Of a stretch of DNA of 37,131 nucleotides, positions 1-8,116 are shown piece by piece. Position numbers and translations under genes: made by a program. The number at the start of each line of letters is the position of its first letter. The first letter of the stretch is position 1. Where the stretch lies: IMG/VR virus record IMGVR_UViG_3300046794_000202, positions 1 through 37,131 of that record. One strand, 5' to 3'. The DNA is from a virus. The notes beneath the pieces are model-generated. The model searched no databases and was not told where the DNA came from. It worked only from the letters and a program-made list of their open reading frames with translations.

Positions 1-126
1 GTCCCGTCGTAGCCGATCAGCGTGGCGCCGTTGTCGCCGCTCAGGTCTGATGCGCTGATCGCTGCATTGACGTTATCGCGGTCCCAGATCGTGGCGCCGA
101 ATGAGTTCTTGAGTACGAAGCGGTAA
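1..126. repeat. Terminal direct repeat, left copy (circular overlap)
   Basis: These 126 bases recur without a mismatch at the right end (37006-37131). The tailspike gene continues in the same frame through the join, so one copy is redundant and the unit length is 37,005 bp. A 126-base overlap is what a k=127 de Bruijn assembler leaves on a closed circle (inference). It falls inside a coding gene, which argues against a natural terminal repeat. Confidence 0.95.
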
Positions 127-329
127 TTTCCGCTGCCATACAGAGTCGCCTCGCCGCGCTCGTTCAGGATGATCGGGTTCGTGTTCGGGATCGTGCCAGC
201 GGCATCCTGATACGTGGCCTTAGGCGTCGTTGTGCCAGCGGCATACGTGAACAGTTGACCACCGTTCAACGGGTGGCCGTTGCTGTCCTCGTATGATTGG
301 ATCGGCTCGGGTAGCAGGCTGAGAGACAT
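1..329 (-). CDS. Tailspike, N-terminal part (gene continues across the circular join)
   Basis: ATG at 327-329 on the minus strand opens a frame that runs off base 1 and resumes at 37005, ending at 35271; the joined protein is 687 aa. These first ~110 residues begin MSLSLLPEPIQSYEDSNG and include GGQLFTYAAGTTTPKATYQD, NTNPIILNERGEA and a G-x-Y-x-F-x-L segment before IWDRDNV. This pattern is typical of particle-binding N-terminal domains of podoviral tailspikes. It would attach the spike to the short tail while the C-terminal beta-helix faces the host. The gene starts just downstream of two tandem terminators, so it needs antitermination or its own promoter; I could not place one. Confidence 0.85.
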   Translation of the reverse strand, partial: MSLSLLPEPIQSYEDSNGHPLNGGQLFTYAAGTTTPKATYQDAAGTIPNTNPIILNERGEATLYGSGNYRFVLKNSFGATIWDRDNVNAAISASDLSGDNGATLIGYDG

Positions 330-350
330 GGGAGTTCAGGGCCTCAAATG

Positions 351-373
351 AAAAAGCCCGCTCTGTGGCGGGC
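351..373 (-). terminator. Intrinsic terminator (second of a tandem pair)
   Basis: Read on the minus strand, a GCCCGC/GCGGGC stem with a 6-base loop is followed by five T. It lies between the gp16-like ejection gene and the tailspike, in the direction of late transcription. Confidence 0.8.
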
Positions 374-376
374 ATG

Positions 377-401
377 AAAAAAGCCGGCGCAATGGCCGGC
401 T
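377..401 (-). terminator. Intrinsic terminator (first of a tandem pair)
   Basis: On the minus strand a 7 bp stem (AGCCGGC/GCCGGCT, 6-base loop) is followed by six T. It sits about 100 bp after the stop of the ejection gene. The AT-rich 402-501 between them holds no gene I can support. P22 carries its immI genes at the equivalent site between genes 16 and 9; here there are only terminators. Confidence 0.85.
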
Positions 402-501
402 GTCTGGGGTGTGCTACTCTTTCGCGATGGACTGGATAGACCTAAAAATCCTTCAAAAAGGCATGTATCTCATTGCCTTCGTCATGCTTTGGAACTTCGT
501 C

Positions 502-2730
502 TTAGGGCTTATTGAGGGCGTTCGCGCCCGCCGTCGCCCCAGCGGGGACGAGGTACGGAGCCAGGCGCTCGAGGAGAGCGTTTTGCGCCGGCGCCGCGAG
601 GAGTCCATTCCCGTTGAGAGCCGCTGGGTTGATTGACCGGTTTATCAACGACTGAACCAACCGATTGCTTCCGAGCGCTGCATTCGCTGCTCGGCCGCCA
701 GTCAGGCCGATCCCCACAGAAACCGGATCAATTGCGGCACCGCTCCCAAGCAGGCTGTACACTCCAACGCGCTGAGCAGTTCCGGAATCCCCGACACGCT
801 GCTTCAAGAACTGCGCGGCCACATCCGCCAACTCCCCGAGATCCTTTGATTTGACGCCACGGGCATTCGCGAGTCGGGCTGGCGAGATATCTCCCTCCGC
901 GCCGCGCGGCAGAATCTTTCCGAGTTCACGCAGGTTTGCCCATTGCTGGCGCGTCTTGGCGAACGCTTCGCCACCGTCTGGCAGAGAGCGGTTCAATGCG
1001 TCGAGAAGAGCCCCTCGCAAATCTCGCGAGTAGTACGCGAGCGTAGAGTCATTGCTGTTGCTAAGACGGTCGAGCCCTTTCTTGATGTTGTACGCAGCAT
1101 CGGATGGGATGACATCTCCCTCTTTCACCTTGCTCAGGATGTTGTTGATCTGCTTGGACAGGACGCCGAACTGCTGTTCGGTCATCTCATTTTGCGCATC
1201 GCCGACGATCCGCGCGAGATCATCTTGAAAGGCATTGTCAGCGTTGACTGTGGTGTTCTTCAGAACACGATCAAACTCGCCGCCTAGGCGCTTTTCCGCG
1301 TTCGTGATGGCTGCCGCCACGTTGTCGGTGTTCTCTCCGACCGTGCGTGACACGGCAGTGTTGAATTGCTTCTGCTGGGCAGACATCGCCGCGCCCTTTC
1401 CGCTGAACGGCACATAGTCGAGCGCAGCAGAGAGAACGTTGAGTGGCTTGCTATTTGCCACCTGATCTGCGCGGAGATCGATTCCAAGTTCTCCGGCGCG
1501 GCGAGCCAGATTTCCGACCTCTGGAGATGTCGCCTTGGGCGTCAGGGCATTCGCGACTCCGCGACCCGTAGCTCGAGCAGCGGCACCTGCCACCGGTATA
1601 GCCGCTCCCACCCCGGCACCAGTTACGATTTGAGCCAGCTTGTTGCCAGCGAAGTTGCCGTCGTCCTGCGTGACCGGAGTCACTGCGCCAGAGATCGCGC
1701 CCTGTGCTCCGGCTCGCCCTACTGCACCTGCGAGGCTTCCCGCGCCGGCCAGCGGCACCAGACGGTTGAGCGGGTTGGCGACAGAGCCGGCAACCTCGCC
1801 GACGACAGCCGTCACAGGGTTGGCATCAGCGTATGGCTTGGCCTGCGTCTCAAGATTGCGAGCGCCCTGTGTGGCATCGTTCACGAGCCAGTTGCCGGCG
1901 CGCTGGATCGGGTTGGCGCCAGCGCTGGATGCGTCGCCACTACCCAAGCCCTGCAACCCCTTGCCAACCAATTGCTGCGCCCCTAGCACGGCGTTGCCAA
2001 AGCCCTTGCCCGCTGTGGCGCCGAGCGTGGCGATAATGCCAGGCTCTTCCTTTGGCGTCTCCTTCGCGGCGGCAGGCGCAGGCGATGCGGAAGCGGTCGC
2101 AGAACCTGCGGCAAGCCCGAAGTGCTGGCGGATATCCGCGTCGCTATATCCAGCGTCACGCGCCTGCTTCAGTTTGTCCGCGAAGCCTTGGCTCTGCCCG
2201 AGATGCTGGAAAATCTCGTCGTCGGAATAGCCGGCTTCCTTGGCCTGCTTCACCTTCGCCGCGAGATCGCCGCCCGATGCGTTCGCCGTGCCGGATACCG
2301 AGCTGAGTGCCATGTCTGCGAATTTCCTTACGAGGTTCGTGGCGCCGGACAGTTTGGACACATATGCCGGGTCTTCTGCATAGCCGCCAGTCTTCAGTGC
2401 GGTAGCGAATTTGTTGACGTCTGCACCAGAGCCTACGGCGCCGCGGTATCGGCGCGAGATAAGGTCCGCGAAGTCACTGCCGAATGCCGATGGCGTGGCA
2501 TATGAACGATAGGCGTCGCTCGAGCCGGTCATGTTGTCAACCGCGCGCTGGCCGCCACCGGAGAAGTCTTTGATGTTGCCGAGGTTGTTCGTGCCCGGAA
2601 TCACTGACTTTCCCCAGCCAGTTTCCAGCCCCCACTGTCCGAGCAGTACGTCAGGCGCAACGCCGATGCGCTGACCGACCTCTGTGGCCACCGGGCCGTA
2701 GGTCTGCGCGAACCTCTTGACGTTATCCAT
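502..2730 (-). CDS. Ejection protein (gp16-like) with N-terminal glucosaminidase domain
   Basis: 742 aa, starting at MDNVKRFAQTYGP two bases after the previous stop; the open frame further upstream is only a shadow of that gene. Residues ~1-145 look like a FlgJ/glucosaminidase-type peptidoglycan hydrolase: APDVLLGQWGLETGWGKS, with the likely catalytic Glu in LETGWG, then NNLGNIK and an AYRSYATPSAFGSDFADL segment. Next come two short repeats ending in AGYSDDEIFQHLG and AGYSDADIRQHFG, then a long Ala/Gly-rich region with hydrophobic stretches, as in virion proteins ejected with the DNA. Likely role: local cell-wall digestion and DNA passage through the periplasm. It is the third of three consecutive ejection-type genes, in the P22 gene 7-20-16 position. 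The domain call is from sequence pattern; the ejection role rests mainly on position. Confidence 0.8.
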   Translation of the reverse strand: MDNVKRFAQTYGPVATEVGQRIGVAPDVLLGQWGLETGWGKSVIPGTNNLGNIKDFSGGGQRAVDNMTGSSDAYRSYATPSAFGSDFADLISRRYRGAVGSGADVNKFATALKTGGYAEDPAYVSKLSGATNLVRKFADMALSSVSGTANASGGDLAAKVKQAKEAGYSDDEIFQHLGQSQGFADKLKQARDAGYSDADIRQHFGLAAGSATASASPAPAAAKETPKEEPGIIATLGATAGKGFGNAVLGAQQLVGKGLQGLGSGDASSAGANPIQRAGNWLVNDATQGARNLETQAKPYADANPVTAVVGEVAGSVANPLNRLVPLAGAGSLAGAVGRAGAQGAISGAVTPVTQDDGNFAGNKLAQIVTGAGVGAAIPVAGAAARATGRGVANALTPKATSPEVGNLARRAGELGIDLRADQVANSKPLNVLSAALDYVPFSGKGAAMSAQQKQFNTAVSRTVGENTDNVAAAITNAEKRLGGEFDRVLKNTTVNADNAFQDDLARIVGDAQNEMTEQQFGVLSKQINNILSKVKEGDVIPSDAAYNIKKGLDRLSNSNDSTLAYYSRDLRGALLDALNRSLPDGGEAFAKTRQQWANLRELGKILPRGAEGDISPARLANARGVKSKDLGELADVAAQFLKQRVGDSGTAQRVGVYSLLGSGAAIDPVSVGIGLTGGRAANAALGSNRLVQSLINRSINPAALNGNGLLAAPAQNALLERLAPYLVPAGATAGANALNKP

Positions 2731-2732
2731 GG

Positions 2733-3830
2733 TCAGTTGCCGAAGATGTCGGATAGGGATGGCTTGGCCGAGGCACTGGCGCCCGACGAACCAGCGGCGT
2801 ACTTCTGCTGGATCTGACGCACCGTATTGAGCGCCGCGCGGCGGGTGGCGACAGGAAGATTGGCATCCCCGATCTGCGCCGCCATCTGACGATAGAGCAA
2901 CACATCCTTGTCGGACTGCGGGCCGCTCATCTTGGGCATCTTGGAAACAAGCGCACCTTCGAGCGCCTTCAATTGAGCGCCAGCCTGCGCACCCGGCGTT
3001 GAGATACCGAGCGCTCCGGCTCCTACATCGATGGCATTCCCGAGGCGACTCCCGGTCGCGTCGTTGAGCAGCTTGTCGGCCATGTTGATAAGGCCGAGAG
3101 CATCGTTTGCATCCTGCGTGCGCGTCTTCTCGGCCTGCGCGTCTTTGGTCTTTGCCGCCTCCGTAGCGCGGGCGTTCGTCTGATCCTGACCACGGCGCGC
3201 GGTATCTGCGCTCATGTCCTGCCCGCGCATGGTTACCTGCTGCCCCAGCAGCTGCACACCGCGATTTGCCTCGTCGTTCTGCTGCTGGTAGCCGAACTTC
3301 TGCTGGTCTAGGTCGTAGCCCTTCTGCTTCCACATCTGTTCGACCTGCTGCGCGGCAGTGAGCGCTTTCTGCTGCGCCTGCTGCACGAACGCCGGGTTGT
3401 ACTGCGGGGGCAATTGGCTCACGTCTATCCCTGCCTGTGCGGCCTGCTGGCGCGCGGCGTCGTAGGTGGCCTGATCGCGCACCCCGCCGAGCAACTGGCC
3501 CTGCAATTCGACATGCTGCTTGATGCTTTCGAGCTTGGCCTTGTCGGCCTCCCGCAGGGCCTTGTCTTGCGTAGCGAACTGCGTCTGCAATGCCGGGATC
3601 TTCGAGCCGAGTCCGCCCTGAGCGAACCCGGTAACGAGTTTCGTGCGGTCGATATTGCCATCCGGGCCGACAGCGGCAGCGTACAGGCGGTTGGCCGACT
3701 GCTCCTGCTGGTAGGCTTCCTCCGCGCGCTGTAGCGCCATCTGTTGGAGGCGGTTCTGACGCACGTTATCTGCCACCCCGATTGCGGACTGCTGCGCTTG
3801 CTGGAAAGCCAGCGGGTTGAAATCTGCCAT
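2733..3830 (-). CDS. Ejection/internal virion protein (gp20-like position)
   Basis: 365 aa, starting MADFNPLAFQQAQQSAIG. It is very rich in Gln and Ala, with long predicted helices (for example QQMALQRAEEAYQQEQ), no Cys and no transmembrane segment. This composition is typical of podoviral DNA-ejection proteins stored in the capsid. It lies between the 264-aa and 742-aa ejection-type genes and ends 2 bp before the latter, so the three are probably made together. Assignment is by position and composition; no conserved motif is visible. Confidence 0.65.
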   Translation of the reverse strand: MADFNPLAFQQAQQSAIGVADNVRQNRLQQMALQRAEEAYQQEQSANRLYAAAVGPDGNIDRTKLVTGFAQGGLGSKIPALQTQFATQDKALREADKAKLESIKQHVELQGQLLGGVRDQATYDAARQQAAQAGIDVSQLPPQYNPAFVQQAQQKALTAAQQVEQMWKQKGYDLDQQKFGYQQQNDEANRGVQLLGQQVTMRGQDMSADTARRGQDQTNARATEAAKTKDAQAEKTRTQDANDALGLINMADKLLNDATGSRLGNAIDVGAGALGISTPGAQAGAQLKALEGALVSKMPKMSGPQSDKDVLLYRQMAAQIGDANLPVATRRAALNTVRQIQQKYAAGSSGASASAKPSLSDIFGN

Positions 3831-3839
3831 GTCTGCCCC

Positions 3840-4634
3840 TTACTGGATCGGGATACCGTTGGTGCCGGAGTAATAGTCGTTGACTGGATAAGACGTGGCG
3901 CCCCCACTGTAGCCACCGCCATTTCCCCAGCCCGTGGCATTGCCATAGCCAATCAGGCCGCCAGAGATCGAGCCGAGGCCCGAACTGAGCGCGTTTGCTT
4001 GGTTCGCGTAACCCGATGCTCGAGCGGTTCCCCCGTATTGCAGCGCATTGCCAGTGTTGGCGGCATAGTTCTGCCCCGCCTGTCCTAGCTGGTTCGTCGC
4101 CTGCTGACCGACGCCAGCGATAGCCGCCAGACGATTGAAGATGTTGGCCTGATTCTGGTTGAACCGGTTGTAGGCGTTGTTGTACTCGTTCGAGGCGAAA
4201 TTCTGGTTGTACTGGCTGATCGCCTTGCCGGCCGCGCCGGACAGCAGACCACCGCGCGCGGCGGCGGACGATTCGATGCCCTTCTGCCCCTGTTGCATGC
4301 GCCATTGGTAGCCGGGGTCTCCCTCGAAGTCCTGCTGGCTGAAGCTGTCGAGAAGGCCGCCTTTACCGCCGTCGAGCCCGAGCCGAACGATGAGAGAGTT
4401 GAGCGCGCTATTCCCAGCGTCCCGCCAAGGCGCCTGATCCTCGCGCTGCTGCTGGTACATGTCCCACTGGACTTGCGCTTGCTGCGCGGCTGCATCCTTC
4501 TGCGCGTCAGCCGCCTTTCCGGCCGCCTTCGATCCCATGGCGCTACTCGCAACGCCGCCTACTACCGCTGCGCCGGCAACAGCTGCCGCGACCTCGAATG
4601 TGTGTCCGAGGGTCTTCCGCTTCATGTAGAGCAT
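3840..4634 (-). CDS. Ejection protein (gp7-like position)
   Basis: 264 aa. The N-terminus (MLYMKRKTLGHTFEV) leads into an Ala/Gly/Val-rich hydrophobic stretch (residues ~15-38). Then come a Gln/Ala-rich helix (AAAQQAQVQWDMYQQQRED), a WRDAGNSALN motif often seen in phage DNA-transfer proteins, and a DPGYQWRMQQGQKGIESSAA segment. The C-terminus is Gly/Asn/Ser-rich and low in complexity. Such proteins enter the cell envelope at infection to form a DNA conduit. The gene starts one base after the acetyltransferase stop. The family features are recognisable; the precise role is inferred from P22 order. Confidence 0.7.
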   Translation of the reverse strand: MLYMKRKTLGHTFEVAAAVAGAAVVGGVASSAMGSKAAGKAADAQKDAAAQQAQVQWDMYQQQREDQAPWRDAGNSALNSLIVRLGLDGGKGGLLDSFSQQDFEGDPGYQWRMQQGQKGIESSAAARGGLLSGAAGKAISQYNQNFASNEYNNAYNRFNQNQANIFNRLAAIAGVGQQATNQLGQAGQNYAANTGNALQYGGTARASGYANQANALSSGLGSISGGLIGYGNATGWGNGGGYSGGATSYPVNDYYSGTNGIPIQ

Positions 4635-4635
4635 G

Positions 4636-5094
4636 TCAGGACTCCAGCCACTTCACATAAGTCACCTCGAATGGCGTCATGCCGAGGTGTTCAAAGAGCT
4701 TCGTCACGTCGTGCGCGACCTTGCTGCCGACCATCCACGCGCGAACGCCGCGCCGGCGCAATTCGGCTTCCACGAACTGGAACATGCCGAGCGCCGCGCC
4801 GCCGCGCCGATAGTCCTGCTGCACGTAGAAGATGTCAGGCGAGCACGTGAGGCACGACTGGTAGTGCAGGGCCGGCGCGATGATGGCAACGAAGTAACCG
4901 ACGATCCGGCCGCTGTCGCGCGCGATGACCATCAGCAGGTTTCCAGCGTTCTCGCGCGCCTGGTACACGTCAGGCTGCGGCGCGAGGGGAATGCCCTGTT
5001 CCTTGTGCTGGCTGATCTCGTCGTAGTGCTCGACCAGCAGCGGGTACATTTCTTCGTAGACGTCGCCGAAGCGTTCGAGAGCGAATGTCAGCAT
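4636..5094 (-). CDS. GNAT-family N-acetyltransferase
   Basis: 152 aa, starting MLTFALERFGDVYEEM. The acetyl-CoA-binding region is visible: a beta strand with IVGYFVAII, then DIFYVQQDYRRGGAALGMFQ, in which the R-x-G-G-x-A pattern matches GNAT motif A, and FEHLGMTPFEVTYVKWL as the C-terminal strand. It would transfer an acetyl group to an amine on a protein or small molecule; the substrate is unknown. It sits inside the virion-protein operon, two bases after the 2OG-oxygenase stop and one base before an ejection protein, so modification of a virion protein is plausible (inference). The start is the only Met consistent with the GNAT fold length. Confidence 0.85.
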   Translation of the reverse strand: MLTFALERFGDVYEEMYPLLVEHYDEISQHKEQGIPLAPQPDVYQARENAGNLLMVIARDSGRIVGYFVAIIAPALHYQSCLTCSPDIFYVQQDYRRGGAALGMFQFVEAELRRRGVRAWMVGSKVAHDVTKLFEHLGMTPFEVTYVKWLES

Positions 5095-5096
5095 GT

Positions 5097-5693
5097 TCAG
5101 GTCCGGATATCGCAAATCAGATGGATGCGCTCGCTGGCGCTGTTGTTGATCACGGCGTGCTCGACGCCGTGGTCGAACCACCAGACTTCGCCCTGGCGCA
5201 TCCAAACCTGCTCGTCGCCACACTTGAAGACGTTGCCCGGATCGGACTGGAGCACGATGTGCATCCGGTTGTTCCAGTAGCTGACATGCTCGGGCGAGTC
5301 GGCATGCGGGAAAATCTGGCCGCCCGGGTTGACCTTGTTGACCATGCACCGGCCCAGCCGCGTACCGCCGAGGCGCGCCATCAGGCTCGTAATCAGCGGG
5401 CGCGCTTCGGGCAGTTCGGCATACGCCGGGTAGTCGATGGACTCGTGCTGGTCATAACCTGGCAGCAGGTTCTGCTTGTAAAGCGCCACCTTGCGCTCCT
5501 GCTCTGCCGGGTCTTCGTCATCGAACACGACGCGCTCCGGGAAGCGTAGGAAGATCGTTTCGACCTCACCGAATGGTCCCTGCGGGTAGTGGCGCAGGAA
5601 TGTGTCCTCTTGCCACAGATGAGATTTGCGCTGGATGGCGAGCAGCAGCGGCATCACGTCGATGCCTTCGGCGATACGCAGGAAATTCTTCAC
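5097..5693 (-). CDS. Aspartyl/asparaginyl beta-hydroxylase-like 2OG-Fe(II) oxygenase
   Basis: 198 aa from a GTG whose bases overlap the previous stop (GTGA). The metal site of the Asp/Asn beta-hydroxylase family is visible: HAD in GGQIFPHADSPEH supplies His-x-Asp, GVEHAVINNS the distal His, and SERIHLICDIR the 2-oxoglutarate-binding Arg. An RMHIVLQSDPGNVF strand lies between them. The enzyme would use O2, iron and 2-oxoglutarate to hydroxylate a protein side chain. The gene is translationally coupled to a small virion-type gene upstream and followed by a GNAT gene, so the pair may modify phage structural proteins. All catalytic residues appear intact. The substrate is unknown. Confidence 0.85.
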   Translation of the reverse strand: MKNFLRIAEGIDVMPLLLAIQRKSHLWQEDTFLRHYPQGPFGEVETIFLRFPERVVFDDEDPAEQERKVALYKQNLLPGYDQHESIDYPAYAELPEARPLITSLMARLGGTRLGRCMVNKVNPGGQIFPHADSPEHVSYWNNRMHIVLQSDPGNVFKCGDEQVWMRQGEVWWFDHGVEHAVINNSASERIHLICDIRT

Positions 5694-6031
5694 GAGTAGA
5701 AGGCTCCGGAGATGTAATGAGCGGTGATCGAGGTGGCAGACCCGGCCAGCGCCTGTAGGAAGTCGCCGGCAGCCATGGTAGGAAGGTCGATGTCGAGGTA
5801 GTCGCCGGGCCCGATTGACCGGGCATTGACGATGGTGTTTCCGGTCCCGCCAGATCCCCCCGCAGGCACCGCACACGCGGTCACGGGGACGGCGACGCCA
5901 CTGGTGTTTGTGAATCGCACCCGGCCCCCGCGCAACAGCACGTTCGTGGGCGCGGTGTCAACCGTGAACAGCGTGGCGAGCGATGTGGTCAGGACCGTCG
6001 GCTGGAATGCCTTCTTGTAAGTGATTGCCAT
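5690..6031 (-). CDS. Small beta-rich virion protein, possibly decoration or tail accessory
   Basis: 113 aa, starting MAITYKKAFQPTVLTTSLA. The sequence alternates short hydrophobic strands with Thr/Val/Gly turns (VLLRGGRVRFTNTSGVAVPV, then ALAGSATSITAHYISGAF), typical of an all-beta sandwich. A Gly-rich loop (AGGSGGTGN) sits mid-protein. There is no signal peptide, membrane segment or catalytic motif. It lies between the coiled-coil tail protein and the oxygenase in the late operon, so a surface or tail role is likely but unproven. It may be a substrate of the adjacent enzymes. Confidence 0.6.
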   Translation of the reverse strand: MAITYKKAFQPTVLTTSLATLFTVDTAPTNVLLRGGRVRFTNTSGVAVPVTACAVPAGGSGGTGNTIVNARSIGPGDYLDIDLPTMAAGDFLQALAGSATSITAHYISGAFYS

Positions 6032-6040
6032 ATCTGTTCC

Positions 6041-6697
6041 TTATGCGGCTCGGAAAGTGATGCCATCGAGCGCGAAATACGCGTTGCTGCCCTTGTAGGC
6101 GACTACATCCCCATTGCTATCCACGTAGGCAGCGCCGAAAAGATCATTGCTCACCACTGGAAAGAAGTAGCGCGCAGCAGGCCGATACCCGGCTGGCAGC
6201 GTGAAGATCGCGTTACCAATTACGCCGCTCGTAGGGAAGCCCAGCAGATGCACAATGCCGAATGGGTCTTTGTAGTAGCCGACAAGCCTGCCGACCGTGT
6301 TGACCCACGAGTTCAGAAGCGAAGCCGGATTCGTCACCGGCTCCACGAACGACGTGTTCTGCGTCGGACGCTGGATGTCGGCGATCACAGATTCCAGTTC
6401 GTCCAGCTTGCTTTGCAGCTTCGTGACGTTCTGGGTCGTTTCCAGCCTGCCGGCCAGTTCCGAGATCGCCACGGACAGGTCGTGCAACCCGGTCGGCTGC
6501 ATTTCCAGCGCCTGGTCCTGCACCTGTTTCGTCAGATCCGTCAGGACAGCAATGATCGTGCTCAGGTCCGGCACCTGCCCACCGCCGACGGTCTTCGCCA
6601 GACCTTGGAAAAACAACCACCACGACCGGGAAATGTTGCCTTGCGCGTCCTGTAGCGGTTCCCGGTAGTTCGGGAGCGAAATCTGCGTCGTAGCCAT
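6041..6697 (-). CDS. Coiled-coil tail protein, candidate tail needle/plug
   Basis: 218 aa. The N-terminus (LPNYREPLQDAQGNISRSWW) resembles short particle-binding segments of podoviral tail proteins. Residues ~45-115 form heptad-like repeats (LSTIIAVLTDLTKQVQDQAL, ELAGRLETTQNVTKLQSKLD), suggesting a trimeric coiled coil. The C-terminal ~100 residues are a beta domain (GYRPAARYFFPVVSNDLFGA). The gene overlaps the stop of the gp10-like gene by one base, exactly where P22 has its tail needle gp26. That position and the coiled coil support a needle or thin fibre capping the tail channel; the globular C-terminus could touch the host. No direct homology to gp26 is visible to me. Confidence 0.6.
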   Translation of the reverse strand: MATTQISLPNYREPLQDAQGNISRSWWLFFQGLAKTVGGGQVPDLSTIIAVLTDLTKQVQDQALEMQPTGLHDLSVAISELAGRLETTQNVTKLQSKLDELESVIADIQRPTQNTSFVEPVTNPASLLNSWVNTVGRLVGYYKDPFGIVHLLGFPTSGVIGNAIFTLPAGYRPAARYFFPVVSNDLFGAAYVDSNGDVVAYKGSNAYFALDGITFRAA

Positions 6698-8115
6698 CAG
6701 TTACCGACGCCGGGCACGGCGTTCACGAATGCCCCGTTGAAAGCGATGGGCGCATTTGCACTGGTCCCGAGACGGAAGATGCGGTCCTGCCCAGATCCGA
6801 GGCGCGTTACGTTGACCTGCTTGCGGCTCTCACCTAACTTTCCAAGCGAGCGGATGACAGACGAGGACCACGACACGCCGCCGTCGTCGCTCCACTGGAT
6901 CCACACGTTCGGCTCGCTGCCGGCCTCGTCACCCACGCCCACCTGGCAGTCAATCCGCAGACGGGAATAGAACATCCGCACACCCTGCGAGTTGTGCGGC
7001 GAGTCCTTGAACCGCACGATCTCGTCGCCGTTGTCCTGATAGACGTTCATCGACAGTTGGTAGATGTTGCCGTTCTCGAAGTCACCGATCAGGTGCTTGG
7101 CGTCGAAGTACGCATGGCAATTGCCCCGGTGCCGGATCAGCGAACCATCATCCTGCCGGTATGCGCGCTCGTGCCACAGGCCGGTGGCCACGTCGAATAC
7201 CCACGTCTTGCTCGCCGTCGGGAAAACCAGCACGTAGAAGGTGTGCCCCTCCTGCTGGTAGGTCCACGAAAAGGCGTCATCCGTCCTAGAGTAGGTGTCA
7301 AATTCCTGCTCGATGGCGTGCGTGCTGACGCGCTGTGGCTGGTAGTTCGACGCCCGGAACACGATGTTTCCGCCGTTGCGGTCTCGGCCCAGCCAGTAGA
7401 TCGTGTTGTCCAGGCGGTTGATCGAGTGCGGTGCAACACATCCAACTTCATTGAATGCGCCCTGCACGCGCTGATACGGCTGGTCCTGATCACCGCTGTC
7501 GTAGAAGATTTCCAGGCTCTGCGGCCCCCAGAACCACAATTCCGCGTGATCGACCAGCATCGACACGATGGCGTCTGGCGAGCCTTCAGCACTGGCGAAG
7601 TCCAGCGGGTCCAGCGTCAGTTCGTACAGCCCCGTCCAGTAGAACTGCTGGGTATCGGGCTTGTTGAAGACGATCCGGCCATTCAGGAAATAGCAGAAAT
7701 CTGCGCCATACCAGCCGTCTCCGGACATGGCGCCCTGCGTGAAATCGGTAAGGTTGACCGTCGGCGCCGTGGTTGATCCATCCACGAACACCGCGTTGGT
7801 GCCGTTGTCGGTTGCAACCACCCGGCCGGCAGTCGATCCAAGCGTCCCCGACTCAACCCATGATCCGCCGTTGTAGCGGTATAGGGTTGCGCCGCGTACC
7901 GCAAACAGAATGCCGTTACTCGACACGTAGGCTCCGCGCACCGGCCCGGACCCCGGAATCGTGCTCCAGAGCGTGTATCCAGGCGTGCCGTAGAACGTCG
8001 TCTGCGACGGAGCATCGGGCGGGTTGATCTCGGGAAACAGGTTCACGCAGCGCTGTGCCGACGCCTTCTTGCTCCGCGCGGTGTAGGCGGCGGTGATGAG
8101 CTGGACGCGGGCCAT
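6697..8115 (-). CDS. Packaged DNA stabilization protein, P22 gp10-like tail hub
   Basis: 472 aa, starting MARVQLITAAYTARSKKASA. QRCVNLFPEINPP near the N-terminus followed by YGTPGY is characteristic of the P22 gp10 / phage stabilisation family. The remainder is a series of beta strands with Gly/Asp turns (YVSSNGILFAVRG, ATLYRYNGGSWVESGTLGS), compatible with a beta-propeller-like fold. In P22, six gp10 copies close the portal channel and anchor needle and tailspikes. It follows the gp4-like gene by one base, as in P22. Length matches the family. Confidence 0.88.
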   Translation of the reverse strand: MARVQLITAAYTARSKKASAQRCVNLFPEINPPDAPSQTTFYGTPGYTLWSTIPGSGPVRGAYVSSNGILFAVRGATLYRYNGGSWVESGTLGSTAGRVVATDNGTNAVFVDGSTTAPTVNLTDFTQGAMSGDGWYGADFCYFLNGRIVFNKPDTQQFYWTGLYELTLDPLDFASAEGSPDAIVSMLVDHAELWFWGPQSLEIFYDSGDQDQPYQRVQGAFNEVGCVAPHSINRLDNTIYWLGRDRNGGNIVFRASNYQPQRVSTHAIEQEFDTYSRTDDAFSWTYQQEGHTFYVLVFPTASKTWVFDVATGLWHERAYRQDDGSLIRHRGNCHAYFDAKHLIGDFENGNIYQLSMNVYQDNGDEIVRFKDSPHNSQGVRMFYSRLRIDCQVGVGDEAGSEPNVWIQWSDDGGVSWSSSVIRSLGKLGESRKQVNVTRLGSGQDRIFRLGTSANAPIAFNGAFVNAVPGVGN

Positions 8116-8116
8116 A

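Noticed and set aside
409-636. Rightward ORF with a membrane-like segment (MYLIAFVMLWNFVLGL) in the gap before the ejection gene
   Set aside because: No ribosome site at a sensible distance, and two thirds of it is antisense to the well-supported 742-aa gene. Its hydrophobic part comes from the short AT-rich gap. Only the P22 sieA-like position made it worth a look.
2731-3333. N-terminal extension of the 742-aa ejection protein to 943 aa
   Set aside because: The extra ~200 residues are low-quality, Arg-rich translation of the neighbouring gene in another frame. The glucosaminidase domain begins at the Met at 2730.
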